In this document: piece by piece, positions 11,982 through 24,917 of the stretch
How the letters are laid out: each line of letters opens with the position of its first letter
Position numbering within the stretch: position 1 is the first letter of the stretch
The notes under the pieces: generated by a model
What the model was told of the DNA's origin: nothing
Seen by the model: only the letters and a program-made list of their open reading frames with translations
The model's database searches: none
Program-made: the position numbers and the translations under genes
Assembly (NCBI GenBank): GCA_951802425.1
Contig: OX637794.1
Span: 1,302,001-1,366,000, forward strand
Direction: 5' to 3'
DNA from: Clavaria fumosa
Lineage: Eukaryota > Basidiomycota > Agaricomycetes > Agaricales > Clavariaceae
DNA length: 64,000 nt

Positions 11982-12406
11982 TCAGTGCTCGCCAGACGTG
12001 GTTGCGTAGCGGTCTTCGAGGTGTTCCTGCCCACCGAAGCCCTGCTCGAAGTCTGGATCCGAAGGGGCTTCCTTGTGGGAGCCGTTGTCGCCAGTTTCCT
12101 GGGCGCCCTTATCAGGAGTCTGTGTGACGTTTACAGACTCGGGTGCATTTTGAGGGGGTTGTTGTGGTGTCGTTTTACTGGCTTCCTTGGCGTCGCGTAT
12201 GTCCTCGAGGTTCTTTTTGGTCTGGTATTGGAGCGAGTGACTGCGAGTCAGCCCCCCGAAATCCCTTCTCTAAGTAGACTGAGACCACACCCTTGCTTGG
12301 ACGTACAGACCCTCTGCTGTTTTTCTTCTGTCATCCAATGGCTTTGAGGAACTTTCAGTGTCTAGCGGTAGAAGGAAAACAGGAATGCGTACATTGCTAT
12401 ATGACA
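11982..12406 (-). CDS. Small hydrophilic protein of unknown function
   Basis: I do not recognise this protein. It starts MSYSNVRIPVFLLPLDTESS, has one likely intron near 12230-12290, and ends with an acidic, Gln/Pro-rich tail (KKNLEDIRDAKEA, DPDFEQGFGGQEHLEDRY). The second exon has protein-like composition, and the reading frame stays open to a TGA at 11982-11984. Two intron choices keep the frame: donor GTGTGG with an acceptor before ACC AAA AAG, or donor GTGGTC with an acceptor before TCACTC. The product would be ~115-125 residues. No membrane segment or cysteine motif is visible. It is transcribed away from EAF1 through a shared 185-bp promoter containing two CACGTG sites. The start codon is uncertain because the frame is open further upstream. 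Confidence 0.45.
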
Positions 12407-12591
12407 TGGTTGTGAAAGGTTCACGGTGCGCAGCCAGTGGCAAATGACGTCTGTGTCGGTGGCCGTAGCACGTGACTGTTAGCCGCGATATGTCACGTGA
12501 TTGAAAGTGACGGTCACACCTTCGTCGAGCCTTTCCCTCTTTAGTTCCAGTTGCTTTCCGTTGCATTCTCAAGAGTCCTCCATCGTACAAC
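12407..12591. promoter_or_regulatory. Bidirectional promoter with paired CACGTG sites
   Basis: A 185-bp divergent promoter between the small unknown gene and EAF1. CACGTG occurs at 12469-12474 and 12494-12499, the second as TCACGTGA. Confidence 0.5.
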
Positions 12592-15500
12592 ATGTCAAGC
12601 CATTCGGCGGAGTCCATAGTTGAGGAGAGGGTGGCTCAGCTGGAGTATGTTGTAACTTCTACCCGGCGTTCTCTTCTGAACGCAAATGTCAAGGGCGATC
12701 ACAAAGCGTAGGAATGAATTACTCTCTCAAATGCACCACATGATGCGTAGAAGAGACGTTTGGAGCACATCTCTGTGGCAAAGCGAAGCCTCTGATACCA
12801 TTAAGGACGAGGACGAAGGCAAAGACGACCTGCAGCTTTTTCTGGATAGATTCGACATGCAGAATGAGTGAGTGTGGTCTCGGGATTCTTGTCTTGACAA
12901 CATGTTAACTCCCATACGCTCTACTTTCAAAAAGCCCAGAATCAGGCAGCATCGTCAACCTGCCGTTTCCAGAACTGCTGTGGCTGCCAGCTCCTCCTCG
13001 TGGAAGCCATTTAAAAGTGCGCGACACCGATCCGAAGCCTGCTTTGCATGAGCAAGGCTCTCGGCAGAGCCCTGAGCCCTCAGCCTCTTCCGCATCTCCT
13101 AGTCCACCCACCACCTGGCCCACGGGAGGGAACAAACCCGCTTCCGCCTCACCCACCGCAGAATCCACGAAATCCGATATCGGGGAGCACGACGACTCGG
13201 CGCAGCCACCGTCCGCCGCTGTCGCTGACCTCGAGCCTCAGCCGCAGGAAGACAAAATGGAGCTGGAGGACACACCGGCTGTGGCGGCGCAGCCGTCGAC
13301 GGCCGCGGTGCCATCGGTGCCTTCCCCTCTGTCCCCTCGGGCCGCATCGAGCGCTGCGCACAATGACGACGACGGCGAGGCCAAGGCCGAACGGGAGAGA
13401 ATTGTCATCGATCTAGTCAGTTCTCCTCCGCCCCCGTCACCTACTCTGCCGGGGACGTCCCCTCGCCTGGGTCCTCCAGCTGGTTTGGGCAAGACCGAGA
13501 CAGTAGATTCTCTTGAGGCTGTTCGTGCCGCGGTCTTATGGAAAGAGGAAGAGGAAGAAGGAGAGGAGGAGGAGGAGGAGGAGGAGGAAGAGGGAGAAGA
13601 GGGAGAGGGAGCGGGAGAGGAAGAAGCGGGTAGAGGAGTGGTGAAAAAAGAAGATCTCATGCAGGTGGATGAGGACCACGAGCACGGGCACGAGTTGCAT
13701 CCACCCGAGCTACGGAGATCGCATGAGAAGGATACCATGACCGACGTCGCACAGGACATGCAGGTATCCGCGTCACCACGCAACGAAAGCGGGCAAGAAG
13801 CGTCAGGAGCCCTGGACTCTTGGCCTGTCCACCCCGAATACCCCGAATACGGACCTGCTGTTGCAGACGCGCTTGTGAAGACGAAGTCAGAAAGGAGCCC
13901 AACTTTGGCTCTTGATTTCCCATCTGCGCCTCAGCCCACGCATGATAGTATGGAAGACAGCGATGCCTCAATGCGGGACGTTTCTCTGCATGAGGGCCCT
14001 CTTCCGCTCGTGACCACGCAGCAGGCCGCTCGCCGACTGGCGCCAGTTGTCCTAGCTCCGAGGTCGCCCATCGCCACTTCACCCATGTATTCATTCGGCG
14101 CAACCACGACCGAACCGGACAAGCCGCCTGAAGCGTCCCCTAAAAGCACTCGATGCCCCCTCTATAGTGATCATTATACGCAAACTTACACCCTCCCTCC
14201 GCTCAAGTCGCTCCCTGTTGAATTCAGTCGGAAGGGGAAACCGAGCAAGCAACGCAAGCGAGAGAAGGAGAAAGAGCGCGAAAGATGTTCTGACAAAGCT
14301 GAGGGGAAAAAGGAGGCAAAGGACGACTGGGTTCCGATGGGCTTGAACAGATGGGGTGCCATAGTTCGGGCCAACCCTGTGTATCCGAGGATCGCTCGCG
14401 CGACGAAGTGCTTGAGCACTCATGATTGGAATGTGCGTTCTCAGCCATATATACGGCTTCCTCTCGGTTTTCCTGATCGCCAGATTGATAGATTGCCATC
14501 CGGGAACTTAGGCTGATGCGTACTATTGAGCGTATTGAACGTCTGAAAGATGAAGGTCGTTGGAGTTTCCGTCAACCGAAGAAGCAACGAGGCGTTGGAA
14601 CGCTAGCCAAGACCCATTGGGACCACCTCCTCGATGAGATGGTAGTCTGCTTAACTTGACTTTGAACCTCCTTTTTCTCACACCGAAATTTCAGAGATGG
14701 ATGCGCACTGATTTCCGAGAAGAGCGCAAGTGGAAGCTCTGCGTGGCGTACAACTTGTCGACCGCTGTTCTCGAGTGGCATGATGCTGGTACCCTTGCAG
14801 AAAGGGTGGCGAGGGGTATATCTGTGCTGTGGAAACGTCCCCGCGCTCTCGAGGAGGACAATGAAGGCGGCCTCCAGGATGACGAGATGCAGGTGGATAA
14901 ACTCAAAAGCAACCGCGCATCGTTGTTAGAATATGGAACTGATGATGATGATGACCAAGAACAGGATCAACAGAGCGCGGCTGACGACTTGGAATTTAAT
15001 TCAGGTATACAAGGCGCGCTCGACGACCTGGAAGCTGCTGCATCTGGCCAGAACGAGTCGCCTCAAAGCATTACCGAGCTCGGGGTCCACATGATGAAGA
15101 CGGAAGATGTGGAAGACCAATCTGTCTTGGCTCGCAGATTGAATGCAGATGCAGTGGATGGAACGGATGTGGACGCTCGTCCGGACACGGAACGTGCCGC
15201 AGATTCTGCTGTTAAGAAGCAAGAGGATTTCACCTTGATGGCCTTGAAAGCGACCTCCATTGACCCTATCCTCGGTGACCAGTCCAACTCCCATTCCCCC
15301 ATTGGCGATGGGGAGCCTGCTAAAATTCCAACTCCGTCTGCAGCCAAGGCGAATGCCTATGGTCCCCTACGCGAGCAAATTGCTTATTCCAGTGAAACAA
15401 AGGTCTTCTTGGATCTCGATGATCTTGTTCTTGATCGTGGCGTTGCGGATCTCTCGATAGAGGATCAAGCCCCAAGTTCTTCCCTTCCAGTTGACCTGAG

Positions 15501-17388
15501 CGCAATATTTCCCGACCTCCAGCTCTTCGAACCGTTGGGCATCGCATCGGCCTCCAACGTAGATGCGCGAAAGAGGTCTGACAAAGGAAAGGACAAGAAT
15601 GTCTCCAATAAACGTGGAGACGATACGGCGTACACCAAATTGACACCGATAGGAAGGCTCATGCACTGCAAACCGACACTCCTGGGAGCCCTCCAACCGT
15701 CCAAATCCTGGAGATCTAATCGTTGGGTCCATCTGGAAGGGGCTGCAGTTACCGTGGATTACGAAAGTCCCATTGTCCGGCCTGGCGAAGACGTCGTATG
15801 CGGTGGGTATAGCTCAAAGCATACAGCGCGTCTTACTCATATCACCAATAGACCTTTACCCAAACACTTCTCCACTAACTCCTCTTTTCTTTGTAAAGAG
15901 CGAGAAAGACAAAGACATCAGGGATATTAGAGCTCAAGATAAAGACTCAAAGAAGCGAATAGTCGAGCATGTTTGGACCAATGACGACGACCTTTGTCTC
16001 AAGAATCTTGTGGAGAAATACCCGAGGAATTGGGGACTCATCGCTGAAACGTTCAACTCCATACGCGTTCTTATTTCCACAGACAAAAGGACGGCGAAAG
16101 ATTGCGAAGACCGCTGGATCGCTCGATGGGCATCCGAGAGTCGAAATGTGGGTGGCCCTTCTGGGGAAGGGGCTCTATTGTCACCCGCAACCCCAACCCT
16201 ACTGTCCGTCGGCCAAATGACAACGCGGGGTGTTAAGCGGTCGCTTGCTAATAATGCGATGCCATCGTCTGCGGCCACATCGGCCGCCGACGCTCGGAAA
16301 CGTCGTCGTCGTAACCTCATGCAGGAGGCCATTCGCAAAGCTGTCAAGAAGAGGGAAGCAACTCAAAAATCTATGTGTAAATATAGAGCCTTTTTGTCTC
16401 CTTGGTTCTGCTACTGACCGGTATCCGAACAGCGAGTCAGCGAAAGCCGTCCGCTATTCATGACACTCACGCCCAATACATGAAGCCGAGCAAGCTCACG
16501 CCCGCCGATCTTAGTCGAATGAAGGCGGAAAAGGATCATCAGGCGTATATGCTAGCAAGGACTCGACATATGCAGGAACAGGCTCAGCGCTCAGCAAACG
16601 CAACCAATGTTCGGACGCTCGATTTCTGCACATATGAATATACTACTGACCTCGTCTGGCAGTCCCATATACTCTCACACCAGCAGCAAAACGGTGCACC
16701 CAGACCAACAGGAGCATCACTTCCAGCTGCTCAAGTGGTCCCGCAAATCCGGAGCCAGGTCAACATATCACAGCAGCAACGAATTCCAACGCCTCAGGCC
16801 CCTACCGCACCTATCGCTGCAGGAAACGCTCGTTTGCAACAGCAGCAAATCCTTCAAGCTCAAGTGCGTGCGATGGCTCAGGTTCAAGCTGCTCAAGCGC
16901 AAGCACAGGCACATGCACAAGCGCAAGCGCAAGCAATGGCTGCGCACGCACAAAGTCAAGCACACTTACAGGGTCAGCCACAAGTGCAACCTGGACAGAC
17001 TCCAATGGGCAATCTTAGCGGCATTTCTAATCCCCATCTTTCTCCCCCATACGTGCCGCGAGGTTCTAGCTCTTCTCCTGGTCTGCAACAAGTCTCCCCC
17101 CCTCATAGCTCGGGTGCTTCAGTAGCCTCAAACCATCCTTCTCGCCCTCCCTCCGCTCAGCAACAAGCAACGGTTTTGGTTTCAGGGAATCAGCCCGGTG
17201 GCACTGCCCTGTCGCGCCCTCCACAAAACATCTATTTCCCCGTCCCTTCAGGAGTCCAAATGACGACAGAGCAAATGGTGAGAGCAATGCGTTCACAACC
17301 GCTATTCCAGGTTTGCTGCATACCTTTATTTTTGCTCCTGTGCTGATAATGTCCCTACAAGGGTCAACATCCACCACAAAACCATTGA
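12592..17388 (+). CDS. EAF1: NuA4 histone acetyltransferase scaffold subunit Eaf1/Vid21 (HSA + SANT)
   Basis: Starts MSSHSAESIVEERVAQLE; after a 49-nt intron it continues EAITKRRNELLSQMHHMMRR, as in fungal Vid21. A long disordered region follows, with a dense Glu run (about 13548-13630) and many Ser/Pro residues. The HSA helix is coded around 14575-14870 (GVGTLAKTHWDHLLDEM, RWMRTDFREERKWKLCVAYN), the site where actin and Arp4 bind in this family. A SANT/Myb domain lies at about 15965-16140 (WTNDDDLCLKNLVEKYPRNW, DRTAKDCEDRW-like ending KDCEDRWIARW). The C-terminus is Gln/Ala-rich (QAQAQAHAQAQAQ). The last coding exon is tiny, GQHPPQNH then TGA at 17386-17388. Eaf1 is the subunit unique to NuA4 on which the complex assembles for H4/H2A acetylation. 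Several internal exon borders were not fixed base by base. Confidence 0.87.
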
Positions 17389-17654
17389 TCCTGGGAAGTC
17401 TTGTGGCGTTTGTCTGACGGCTCATCCCTTTGTTTATTGCTCATCGCGCCTGCCGGCCGCCTTATCATGAGAATGAGCACTTATCACGTGAAGTAGCTGG
17501 ACGAGCCCGAAGACGAGAGCACAGGAAGAACCTCGCACTTACGCCGGTTTCGCCTCTCGACTTGTTTGCCAACAATTCGAGCAAAAATCGCATATAATCC
17601 ATTCAAAAAAAAACTAATACGAAAGCAAGTTCGAGGCTCGCCAGCCCAGCCAAC

Positions 17655-20158
17655 TTACTGTTTGGCTTTCTGCAATGCCAACAGCCCGTGAATCCTCGCA
17701 CGCCAGCCGTCAGCATAGACGAATTGTACGAGGCCACTCGTAAAGTCCCTGCTCCGCGAATCAACCTTGTGGGAAAGCACACTCGCACATAGACTTACCA
17801 GCTTTTGACAAGAGAGCGCACAGGGTAGTCGAGTATCTTTGGGAGGCTTGTCTGACACAGCGGTGGGAACCGGTCAACCACGATAGCCTTGGGATTAGTT
17901 AAGGCGCGCAGGCCTTCGGGACCACCTTGGGAGCATTATTATCAGAATGAGTTTGAGATGCGGCATGTACATAAGCGTCAAATTACCAAATCGCCCATAT
18001 CCAGATCCCTTCACGCCTCCGAAGGGTAAATCTTGGCTGTAGATGAGATTGGATGAGCGCACGTTACACGTGAATGGATGTCCACGTACTTGAGCTGAAT
18101 GAAAAAAAAGTATTCTGTCATCATGCAAGTTCTTTGGATCAATTGGACCACTCACGTAGAAGACGCCGAAATCATTAACCGAAACCATACCGCATTCCAA
18201 TTCTTTAGCAACGGCGATGCATTCTCGCTGGTCAGGCCCGAAGACGCTCGCACCCAACCCGAACCTGGTGCCATTCGCAATCTCGATAGCTTCTTCCATC
18301 GTTTCGTACTTTATGAGCAGGGCGACAGGAGCGAACACTGTTGTTCTGATTAGCCTACAATACTTATCGAAGGCAGACGAGCAAGGTGAAGGAGCCACGT
18401 ACGTTCCTCGTTCGCAATCGCCATATCTGGATGCGCGTTGGCGACGATGCTCGGCGTGAAATAATATCCATGCTCGTGATATGCATGCTGGTACCGTTCT
18501 CCCATCCAGACCACTGCGCCCTCCTGAGCAGCTGCATTGATGAGCGCTTCCAAGCGATCGAAGCGGGTGCCATTGATCATGGCACCGACGTCCACAGTGT
18601 GTACGTATCCCTCTGGTGACTGTGCCATCACAGGGCCAGGACGGAGCCCGGCGACCCTCTCCCTGAGGAGCTGGTAAAGTTCCTCGTGTTGGGAAGAGTG
18701 AACGATCAGCCTCTCAATGCCGATGCAGTTCTGGCCCGAGTTCTGGCTGCGAACGATGTTCACACGTACGCGCGAGCAAAGGACATGGAGGGAGACGTAC
18801 TATATTCCACGCATCCAAATACTCATCCATCGTCTGAGGTCCGTCCTCGGGAGAATAATAGCAGGGTCTTTTCCTCCAAGCTCCATAGTAACGGGTATAA
18901 GATTTTCAGCGGCCGCTTTTGCAACCTGCGAGTCATGTGAGATTATACCATAGCGAGCCAAAAGGAAGAGCACAACCTCACGTCCCACGGTCTCAGATCC
19001 AATGAAAGTGATATGTTTAATCAGTGTAGACCTCGTTAGGGCCTCTGCATCTTGAGGGTAGCAGCAAACTAACTGCAAATAGGTCAGATTAACGCAAATT
19101 GGTTCCAGTGAACGCATTGTCCACCTGCACAATATTCCTGTCGTAACCACACGCGATCAAGCATGTTTGGATGACATCAATGAACCAAGCCGTCGACCAC
19201 AAGACATGTTCCGAACACTTCAAGACAATTGCGTTACCAGCAAACAGAGCGGCCAGGATTGGTGACCATGCATTGTGTAGTGCTGGAAATTCCATATCAG
19301 TATAGAAAGGAATAGATATATGGAAGACTCGCTTACGATAATTCCATGAGACTATAGCCGCGACTACACCAAGTGGTTCGTAGTACACTGTCGAGCGCTT
19401 GTGCAGCAGGAGCAGGTTGGAGGAACGTGACTCGGGTCGCAGAGCCTTCTCTCCGTGTTTTATGAGCCAATCCATCTTCGAGCATGTGGTCAGTATCTCT
19501 CCAAACGCCGCATCGATCACTTGACAAGTCAATAAAGTCAATATGAGTAATTGAAGCCTTCAGAGCGAAGGTGTGCGAAACTGACGTGTCTTTCCGCTGT
19601 CCCGACAAGCTACGCGCGCGCACACATCCTGATTCTCCACGAGCCATTTCTTCAAACTCCTGATGACGCGCCTCCGTTCGGCGAACGAGGTTCGCTTCCA
19701 TCTCTGCTGGGCATGAAAAGCCATTTCAATCTTGTGTCCGATGATCTCTGCGTCGTCGGCGGGAAGGGTATCGATGAACAACCCGGTGCTCGGGTCAAAG
19801 CATGTTATGTATCTCTTTCCAGGAATCAATTCAGCCGGCTTCAGGTTCTCTGCCTCAAGATAGGATTCGAGATGCGCATTTGGTATTACATAACTCTCGA
19901 ATTCGGGATTCGAGGCCTTCCGCAGAGAGTCAGATATGGAAGCATAGACGCAAATAAGGAGTTTCTCTGACGCACCGCGGGGGCCTCAACTTCGAAATCG
20001 ATGGCGCCGTTGACGAACCTCTGATATCGTTTGAAGACAAGCCAGATTCCTGTGGCAAAGAACCAGGTGAGCAGGTAAAAGACATCTATCCCACCGTCGT
20101 CGTCCCAGGGACTCAGAGTGAGCACAGGATGTAAAAGGAGGGAGCGAAGGGAGCTCAT
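17655..20158 (-). CDS. MSC7: MSC7-type membrane aldehyde dehydrogenase
   Basis: Starts MSSLRSLLLHPVLTLS, followed by a hydrophobic segment (VFYLLTWFFATGIWLVF) that should anchor it in a membrane. The aldehyde dehydrogenase core then follows in about ten exons: KRYITCFDPSTG, FAERRRVIRSLKKWLVENQD, PLGVVAAIVSWNY, ALHNAWSPILAALFAGNAIV, HITFIGSETVGREV, then the catalytic Glu motif TMELGGKDPAI and the catalytic Cys in NSGQNCIGIERL. The C-terminal part has LPFGGVKGSGYGRF. The N-terminal anchor, the presence of both catalytic residues and the Cys context match the fungal family of yeast Msc7 (found in a screen for meiotic sister-chromatid recombination); its substrate is not known to me. It is convergent with EAF1, with 266 bp between stop codons. 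Confidence 0.82.
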
Positions 20159-20436
20159 GACTTGTGCTCAAACCGTTGAGCTCCCAAGGCGCGTGCAGCG
20201 CTGACAGTCGCGTGGTTGGTGAACGACGTGATGTTCGGATTCGCTTGATTAAGCAATTTATTCACATCACGGGATCTGTACGTGAACTTGACACTTGAAT
20301 TATTATGTAGAAAGCATGCAAGGGAAAAGATTGCGTGGTGAAAAAAAGAAGGTATGGATGAGGGACAGATGCCAGATAATTAAGCGGAAAGGTGAGAGGG
20401 ATTGTCGAATAGTGAAGCGTTCAGAGTCTCCGTGTC

Positions 20437-22535
20437 TCATGCAGCTTCCATCGAAGGACTGCTTTCCGAAACTTTCCTCCGCATTCCAACTGCCACGTTC
20501 CCCAACTTCTTGAGGCCTAACGCGAGACTCGCCCTCTTGTTGTGTCGCACTGGGCGGTGCGGTGCCCCTTCTGTTTCATCATCGGGCTGAGCGATATCAT
20601 CGGGAACGAGTTCGGAGACACGGGATTCGACCGGAGCGCCGGCCGAGCTGCTCGTACCGACTAGCCTGATGGAGGTCTGCGGCAGCTCTTCCTCGCTTTC
20701 CTCGCCGCCAATGAGGTGAGCAGCGATATTAGAGACAGGAGGAACAGTAGCCAGGATTGGTGTCAACGACTCAAGAGTGGTTATAGAAGCCACGTCCGTC
20801 AGTAGATCAGGGGGACGTCGAGGAGCGGGGCTTGGCGACGGTGGGGAGATATCGATGAGCCCTCTTAATGGAGGCGAGCTGGGGAGCGGAATGGAACAGG
20901 CGATGGCAGATATCGACTTTGTGCCAAGTTGGTGCGCGGCGTACGCGTGTTGAGCCCGATGGTCACGTGATACCTCCACCATAGCTATCCCGTGACCGGC
21001 TTCCAGATCTTCATCGAGGATTGAAGAACCAGAAAACGGCTCAATCTCTTCCGGGCTGGGCAACTCGACGGGTAGGGGCGCGGGAGGTTTGGGTAATGAC
21101 AACGCAACTTGCGTCGGACGTGGCGAGGACTTCGGAGATCGTAAAGATATAGATGACGGAGGAGCCTCCCCGGTAATAGAGGTCAGGGTCACAGATGAAT
21201 CGCTGGCCTTCCCGTCCATAAGAAGAGGCGCGACGCTCTCAGCAGCGGGTACATTAACGCTGTCAACCATACCTTCCTCTTGCTCCTTCAGGGACGTGAG
21301 ATACGGTGTTTAAGTCATGTAGAGCGACAGTCCACTAACCTTGCCCTCCTCTGAGGATAGAGCCACGTCCGGAAGAAGGCCTGCATCGTGCCACTTTCGA
21401 ACGCTACGATCCGCCCATGCCTCAAGCGGACTCCATCCCCGATATTCGCCAATGAAACGCAGGCCCCCAGCGCCAACATCTCCACCTCCATCTCCCTGAC
21501 CTCGCCCAGTCCCGTCATAAAAGTAGCCTTCGTATCCCAGACCATCCTCGCTTCCCTCACTGCACTCGTTCCCAGTGCCTATCCCGAAGCCCTCACCACT
21601 CTCTAATTTGTCCGCAAAGCTTGCCAACCATTTTGCCCATCCGGCCTCCCCGTCTCCACCCCATAAAACCACTTTAGTGTCGAAGTCTCGCCCGAAAACG
21701 ATCACTTGACCCACAGAGCCTGCAATATCTGGATTCAGATCAATACCAATATAATTCCCCGTCTTGTCGGCTATGAGGGGGATCCAGCCACGGGTAGAGT
21801 ACTCTCTGCGAATCCAGTGTGGTGGCAGAGATTGCATCACTTTCTGTAAGCGCGGATTTGCACCCGTGGTGGGATCATCATCGACATCTCTCCAAAATTT
21901 CCACTCTTCTAAAACGTCTTCTAGAGGGAGCAATGTCAGGCCGAAGAACAGGCCTTCCGGACAACCTGCCGAGGATTCAGCCTCTTGGCCGTTTACGACC
22001 ATGTAAGACTCCCGAACGGCAGGGGGCAAGAGAAGCCCAAGCTGCAGTTCGATGTGGGCAAGATCTTGCGACAATATACCATAATTAAGCGTGTCACCCA
22101 GTTCAGGATACTCGCGTTCTAGCCAGGTGCGAATCCGGTTCCATGTATGTGCCAATGGTGGGTAATTCGCGTTTGAGGAGGGGACAACGCTCGGTAGAGG
22201 TTTCTGGTGGTAGAGCGGTAGCAGCGAAGTAGGCCGAGACCTAGTGTTGCGTTGAATGTCAGTCACCGTCGCAAAGTCTGATGGTTTGACTACAAAGCGA
22301 CTTACGATGCTGGTGAGTAGGGGGTATATGATGCTGTTTGTGGAGGGTAGGTATATGATGAACTAGTGTCCGGGTCTGGCGATCCTAGCATCTCCGGATT
22401 GAAAGCGTCAGGATGGGCTAATAGGCCAGGCGAAGTGGTCGGGATGGAAAAAGCTTCATGCGTTGACGACAGTGCTTGTCCTTTCCTTGACTTTGTGGGT
22501 TTGCCCGATGTAAACCAGGAGCTCAACCAATCCAT
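20437..22535 (-). CDS. KNR4: Knr4/Smi1 family cell-wall integrity regulator
   Basis: Starts MDWLSSWFTSGKPTKSRKG; a short Ser/Pro/Tyr-rich exon ends near 22302. The conserved SMI1/KNR4 domain is in the long exon 22266-21310: LAHTWNRIRTWLEREYPELG, LNYGILSQDLAHIELQLG, LPPAVRESYMVVNGQEAES, LFFGLTLLPLEDVLEEWKFW, WIPLIADKTGNYIGIDLNPD and GQVIVFGRDFDTK. A Gly-rich acidic insert follows, then a disordered C-terminal third rich in Ser, Pro and Glu, ending in a basic patch (KRASLALGLKKLGNVAVGMR). The architecture of disordered flanks around a globular core is that of fungal Knr4, which links the Slt2 MAP kinase and calcineurin to beta-1,3-glucan and chitin synthesis. A TCACGTGA octamer sits inside the coding sequence at 20963-20970. 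Confidence 0.88.
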
Positions 22536-22796
22536 TTAAGAGACGCGCGAGAGTTGCCACCGGAGAGCGAGCGTCGACCAAAGTGTTTGTCGACGAGGAG
22601 TGGACTGCTGGGCAACGAAGGGGTGGCTTACGTAAATTATGCAAAAAATCCCATTTTTAGTTATGTCGTATTAGGTAAGCAGTTAAACAAAGACGTCATT
22701 TTCGAATCACGTGTCTTGTAAACTACATATGAGACACGTTACGACAAGCCAATCAATCCACTGTAGCGTTGACCGGGTCCAGGCTTAGTTCAATCG

Positions 22797-24917
22797 TCAT
22801 TTCGCACCTATCCGGAAGGGACATCCGGTCTTTGCTTTGACTTCATCGACCCCAACCCCATCCTGCAGGTCAATCAACGCCAACCCCCCGCTTGTACGGT
22901 CAACTTCAAACGTGCACAACTCCGTGATGATTCTGCTCACGGTCCGCGCGCCGGTCAGCGGTAGCGTGCATTGTTCTAAGATCTTTGGCGAGCCGTCCTT
23001 TGCGCAATGCTCCATGACGGCAATCACCTTTGTCTTGTCTGGATTGGAGACGAGGTCCATCGCACCACCAATACCTTCGTACCGTAATACTCATGATCAG
23101 CTTGTGAACGGAGAGATGATAAATGCCAGGAGTTCGTGCCTTTCACCATCTTCCCCGGGATCATGAAATTTGCTATGTCGCCAACCTGGGAGACTTGGAG
23201 AGCCTGGTAAATTTTGGGGAATGAGAAGACCGTCGGAATTCAAGGCACTGTCTAACCCCAAGGATGGCCACGTCAATATGTCCCCCGCGTATCATAGCAA
23301 AAGACTCAGAGGAATCTAAGAGCTCGTCGCTCTTCAGTGAATCAACACCCCTTCTACAAGCTGACCTACCAAACACCGAAGCACCAGGGAGGAGAGTGAC
23401 CGTCTCTTTACCGGCATTAATTAAGTCTCTGTGCCATCAAAAATCAGGTCTCTGCACTTCAATACGAAGTGGACGAACTCACGCGTCAAGCTCGCTCTCT
23501 GTAGGATATGGGCCCATCCCAAGGATTCCGTTCTCGCTTTGCAACCATACCTTGACTCCCGGCTCTAGATGCTCTGGGACGAGAGTCGGCATTCCTATTC
23601 CCAGATTGACATGATACCCGTCTTTGAGTTCTTTTGCTGCGCGTTTGGCGATGCGATGTCTAGCGGAAAGATGTGATTCAGAAGGTTCGTTGGAGGATCT
23701 AGAGACAGCGTCGTTCGACGCGAGGGTAACGTATTCGATGTGCTTAGGGGAGGTTGCTTCGACAATGCGATCCACATAAATGCCCGGGAGATGGATGGCA
23801 TTGGGGGATATGGAGCCAATTGGGACTATGTTTTCTGCCTTAGGATTACAGATCAAAAATAATACGTCTGGAGAGGTCGGGAGGGGGCGTACCTCAACAA
23901 TAGTCAGTTTGGCGTTCTTCGCCATTACCGTATTGAAATTCTGAGATGTATATCTAAACTGAAGTGAGATTTGGTGTAACACAGTGAGAACTGCAATTTC
24001 GACCTGAAAACGCAATTTCCGAGTTCGTCTACTTTCCAGGCCCTCACGAAGGCGACGTCACCCGCAATAGCATGCTCCAAGATATATCTCCGTACGCCGA
24101 ATTCTCTGGCTTCCTTCTTCTGACCATGTATTTTCACGCCCTTGTTCATACCGCCGTCATTGTAGCGGATGGGTATGCTTCCGTCTTCCACCGCAGTCGA
24201 TGCGCCGGTAGGGGTGAAGAACGCGGGAATGCCAGCAGCGTGTGCGCGTATGCGCTCAACCAAGTTGCCCTGTGGTACGAGCTCAAGGGATATCTGACCT
24301 GAGAGGTATAAGGACTCGAACTTCTTGTTCCTAAGCGGGCATGCGCATGCTGGTAAGGATATATGTTATGTGATACATAGGGAGAAAACGCACCCGCCTG
24401 GATATGAGGCGACGATTCTATCAACCTGCGACGCGTTGAGCAATCGACCTGAAGGAGTGCGTTGTTGAGAGGAGAGAACTGCTGCCTTGGGAGATCGCAG
24501 CAATGGGAGACGTACCAAGGCCTGAGTCGCTGGACCCTGCGTTGTTGGACACTGCGACGAGGCGGTTCACATCCTTCCTCTTCGCCAAGGATGCCAATAG
24601 AGTATCTGTGCATGTTCAAGATCCGCACATACATACCCAAACCATTCCCCATTGCCTCTCACCTGGAACTCCTGCTAGACCAAAGCCTACGGGATTTCTC
24701 GTTTCCGCTACGCAAACCAACGACGTAGTAATGGAGGCGCACCTCCACATAGAAGCACATCGCCAGACTTGACGTCCTTGACTGCCTCGTCTACCGAATC
24801 CCAAATCTTCCGCTTGCCTGAAACAGTTACGTCGGCAGCAGTGCCGTACGATCTACAAAATGCGCGACGCGCCCAGAGCTCGAACAACGCGCGGCAGGTA
24901 GACGTGCGCGGCAACAT
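22797..24917 (-). CDS. Succinyl-CoA:3-ketoacid CoA-transferase, mitochondrial
   Basis: The N-terminus ([20 protein letters not shown]) looks like a mitochondrial presequence. The A-type half follows: [92 protein letters not shown] and [20 protein letters not shown]. The B-type half follows: [32 protein letters not shown], then [10 protein letters not shown] with the catalytic Glu, [40 protein letters not shown] and [18 protein letters not shown]. It activates acetoacetate or related acids with succinyl-CoA in mitochondria. The gene has about nine exons. Both halves are in one chain, as in eukaryotic enzymes. The start is the only Met before the presequence. Confidence 0.9.

Noticed and set aside
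13238..13783. Minus-strand Ser-rich ORF opposite EAF1
   Set aside because: The serine run is the antisense reading of the GAG/GAA glutamate run in EAF1.
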